A stretch of DNA of 64,000 bases from JACKAF01 sp041391485 (lineage in GTDB: Bacteria > Bdellovibrionota > FAC87 > UBA2466 > JACKAF01), in the NCBI GenBank assembly GCA_041391485.1, contig JAWKNY010000006.1, positions 87,048 to 151,047 on the forward strand. The letters run 5' to 3'. The position numbers and the translations under genes were made by a program. Each line of letters begins with the position of its first letter. The first letter of the stretch is position 1. The notes below the pieces were generated by a model. That model did not search any database and was not told the origin of the DNA. It saw only the letters and a list, made by a program, of their open reading frames with translations. This document shows positions 62,887-64,000 of this stretch, one piece after another.

Positions 62887-63969
62887 CTACGGCCAAGTAA
62901 CTTCGAGTTCGCCGAGGAAGGTTTCTTCCTGCAGCAGACGGTTGTACATCTCAAGCGCTTGTGGACTGGAATCCAGCCGCAAGTTGTTGTCCCGTGTAGG
63001 GATCCAACTGCTTTCGTGCCAGTAGCTGATAGCCTTAATGCGATCATAGCGCTCGTCCCGAATCACCGTGAGGGCCTCGCGCAACCAGTTGGCTTTTCGG
63101 TTCGGATCGAAACTATCTTCGATCACACCGAATTCCACGACCGCCAGAGGTTTGTTAGGGGAAATCGCTGCAAACTCGTCATAGGCTTGGTCCATGACTT
63201 GCGTGAAACTATTCCAGTAATCCCAAGGGAACTGAGCCCCGAAGACGCTGATGCCGATCCAGTCGATGTACTCGTCACCTGGGTAGTACAGGGCCATCTT
63301 GTTCCAGTCCGCGGTGGGCTTGGGTTGAGAATCCACATGAAAGACCCACGTAACGTTTTCCACACCTTCAACGCGGAAGATGTCGATCACACGACGGTAA
63401 GCATCGCGGTAGCGCTCGGGTCCGTCGGCCAAAGCCGGGTCGCCATAGCCCGTGGTCTCTCCGCCACCGTTCCAAAGCCCGTTCCACGGATACCAACGGC
63501 CGTTGGCTTCCGGAGCAAACTCCATGATAAGCGGCGAACCGGTGAGCTTAGCATTGCGGGCATATTCACGAAGATCTCTGTCGAAATCCCCTCTGAGAAT
63601 ATTCTCAAGGTTGTAGAGAGGATCTTTGCCGAAATTTTGGTCGCGACGAGAAAGCGGCATCAGTCGGATGTAAGGCACCTTGCCTAACTTTTCGATCGCT
63701 TCCACGGCCGGCCAGGGAAATTGAATGCCTTCAACGAAATCATCCTGGACCTGCACCCAAGCCAAAGGCTTGGACAGCATCGAATCGAGCTGCATGATCT
63801 TTGAGCTCTCAAAGAACTGCGAAGCCGGAGCGGTCAAATCCGGGAAAGCTCCGTGATAAATACCCCATTCCGACGGTACAACTTTTAGAGGCGCGGCCTG
63901 TGCGGCCATGCCTAGTAGCGCGACTACCGCGAACACACTACGTTGCAGAAATCTGCGTTTGGTTTTCAT
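62887..63969 (-). CDS. Secreted GH26-family glycoside hydrolase (mannanase-like)
   Basis: A 360-residue exported enzyme: signal peptide MKTKRRFLQRSVFAVVALLGMAAQA, then a TIM barrel. The acid/base Glu154 lies in EFAPEANGRWYPWNG and the nucleophile Glu279 in AVVEFGVIED, matching clan GH-A family 26; VTWVFHVDSQPKP and YYPGDEYIDWIGI are also typical. It would hydrolyse a beta-mannan or the locus's own polysaccharide. AAGGAG precedes the ATG at 63969. It is the most upstream gene of the minus-strand polysaccharide locus in this window and has a degenerate copy beside it. Confidence 0.85.
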   Translation of the reverse strand: MKTKRRFLQRSVFAVVALLGMAAQAAPLKVVPSEWGIYHGAFPDLTAPASQFFESSKIMQLDSMLSKPLAWVQVQDDFVEGIQFPWPAVEAIEKLGKVPYIRLMPLSRRDQNFGKDPLYNLENILRGDFDRDLREYARNAKLTGSPLIMEFAPEANGRWYPWNGLWNGGGETTGYGDPALADGPERYRDAYRRVIDIFRVEGVENVTWVFHVDSQPKPTADWNKMALYYPGDEYIDWIGISVFGAQFPWDYWNSFTQVMDQAYDEFAAISPNKPLAVVEFGVIEDSFDPNRKANWLREALTVIRDERYDRIKAISYWHESSWIPTRDNNLRLDSSPQALEMYNRLLQEETFLGELEVTWP

Positions 63970-64000
63970 TTTCCAAAGCTCCTTTATTCTTAAACTGGTA

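Noticed and set aside
62959..63687. A 242-codon open frame on the plus strand
   Set aside because: It is antisense to the GH26 gene, which has catalytic motifs and a ribosome site. The antisense product is low in recognisable features.
1..64000. tRNA, rRNA or CRISPR loci
   Set aside because: I looked for T-loop GGTTCRA-type motifs with acceptor stems in the gaps and for regularly spaced direct repeats and saw none; a tRNAscan or CRISPR finder run would settle this.

Overview
The window looks like a chromosomal segment of a Gram-negative (double-membrane) bacterium. The evidence is an outer-membrane-barrel-like protein, many Sec-exported proteins, an envelope polysaccharide locus, an MscS channel and an RNA-binding RRM protein. 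A Lys/Arg-rich H1-like/SWIB protein, a DUF155/RMD1 protein and a bitopic CmpX-type protein would fit a Bdellovibrionota or delta-proteobacterium-like lineage, but the sequence does not settle the taxonomy. I saw no rRNA, tRNA, insertion sequence, prophage or CRISPR array.

Layout. 0-6.7 kb holds a partial secreted protein, an Mpo1-like protein, glutaredoxin, a secreted protein with four perfect-period CX11C repeats, a HAD phosphatase, a CmpX-like membrane protein, a GT1 glycosyltransferase and an RMD1 protein. 6.9-11.9 kb is a D-xylose operon (Gfo/Idh/MocA oxidoreductase, TIM-barrel isomerase, xylA, xylB). 12-16.3 kb is a run of mostly frame-broken genes (lipoprotein, FAD/NAD reductase, PEBP, HCCA isomerase, sterol-desaturase family, Bax-inhibitor-1 family). 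16.7-31.4 kb has secreted proteins with strong terminators, the SWIB/H1-like protein, an acyltransferase-cNMP fusion, a SpeD-like enzyme, a flavodoxin fusion, a Spy/CpxP-like - ECF sigma - anti-sigma operon, msrA, a 5'-3' exonuclease, xthA, an MBL hydrolase, and topA split by an in-frame TAA. 31.6-43 kb has a 2OG oxygenase - ALDH - methylaspartate ammonia-lyase operon, arsM, a GST, a GT25, MscS, an RRM protein and typA. 43-49 kb has a Ktr potassium uptake set (HAMP protein, ktrA, ktrB-like), thiol peroxidase, and a SulP transporter paired with a beta-carbonic anhydrase. 49-64 kb has glmS and an exopolysaccharide locus: epimerase, FkbM methyltransferase, GT2, Wzy/WaaL-like, phosphatase-superfamily protein, Wzz, XrtA-type deacetylase, sugar transferase, Wzx-like flippase and two GH26 proteins.

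How the genes work together. GlmS makes glucosamine-6-phosphate, and the epimerase would give the UDP-sugars used by the sugar transferase and GT2. The flippase, Wzy and Wzz proteins would export and polymerise the chain, and the deacetylase and GH26 enzymes would modify or trim it. The xylose operon feeds the pentose-phosphate pathway. The SulP/carbonic anhydrase pair suits bicarbonate uptake.

Quality caveat. About twenty genes are interrupted by one or more single-base frameshifts, many in short homopolymers, and these cluster (about 7-15.9, 32.4-33.6, 44.4-48.1 and 58.4-62.8 kb) while neighbouring long genes are intact. The fragments still match their families in order and direction, so uncorrected indels in a low-coverage or long-read assembly are at least as likely as true pseudogenes. 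Such genes are marked as broken and this doubt applies to all of them.
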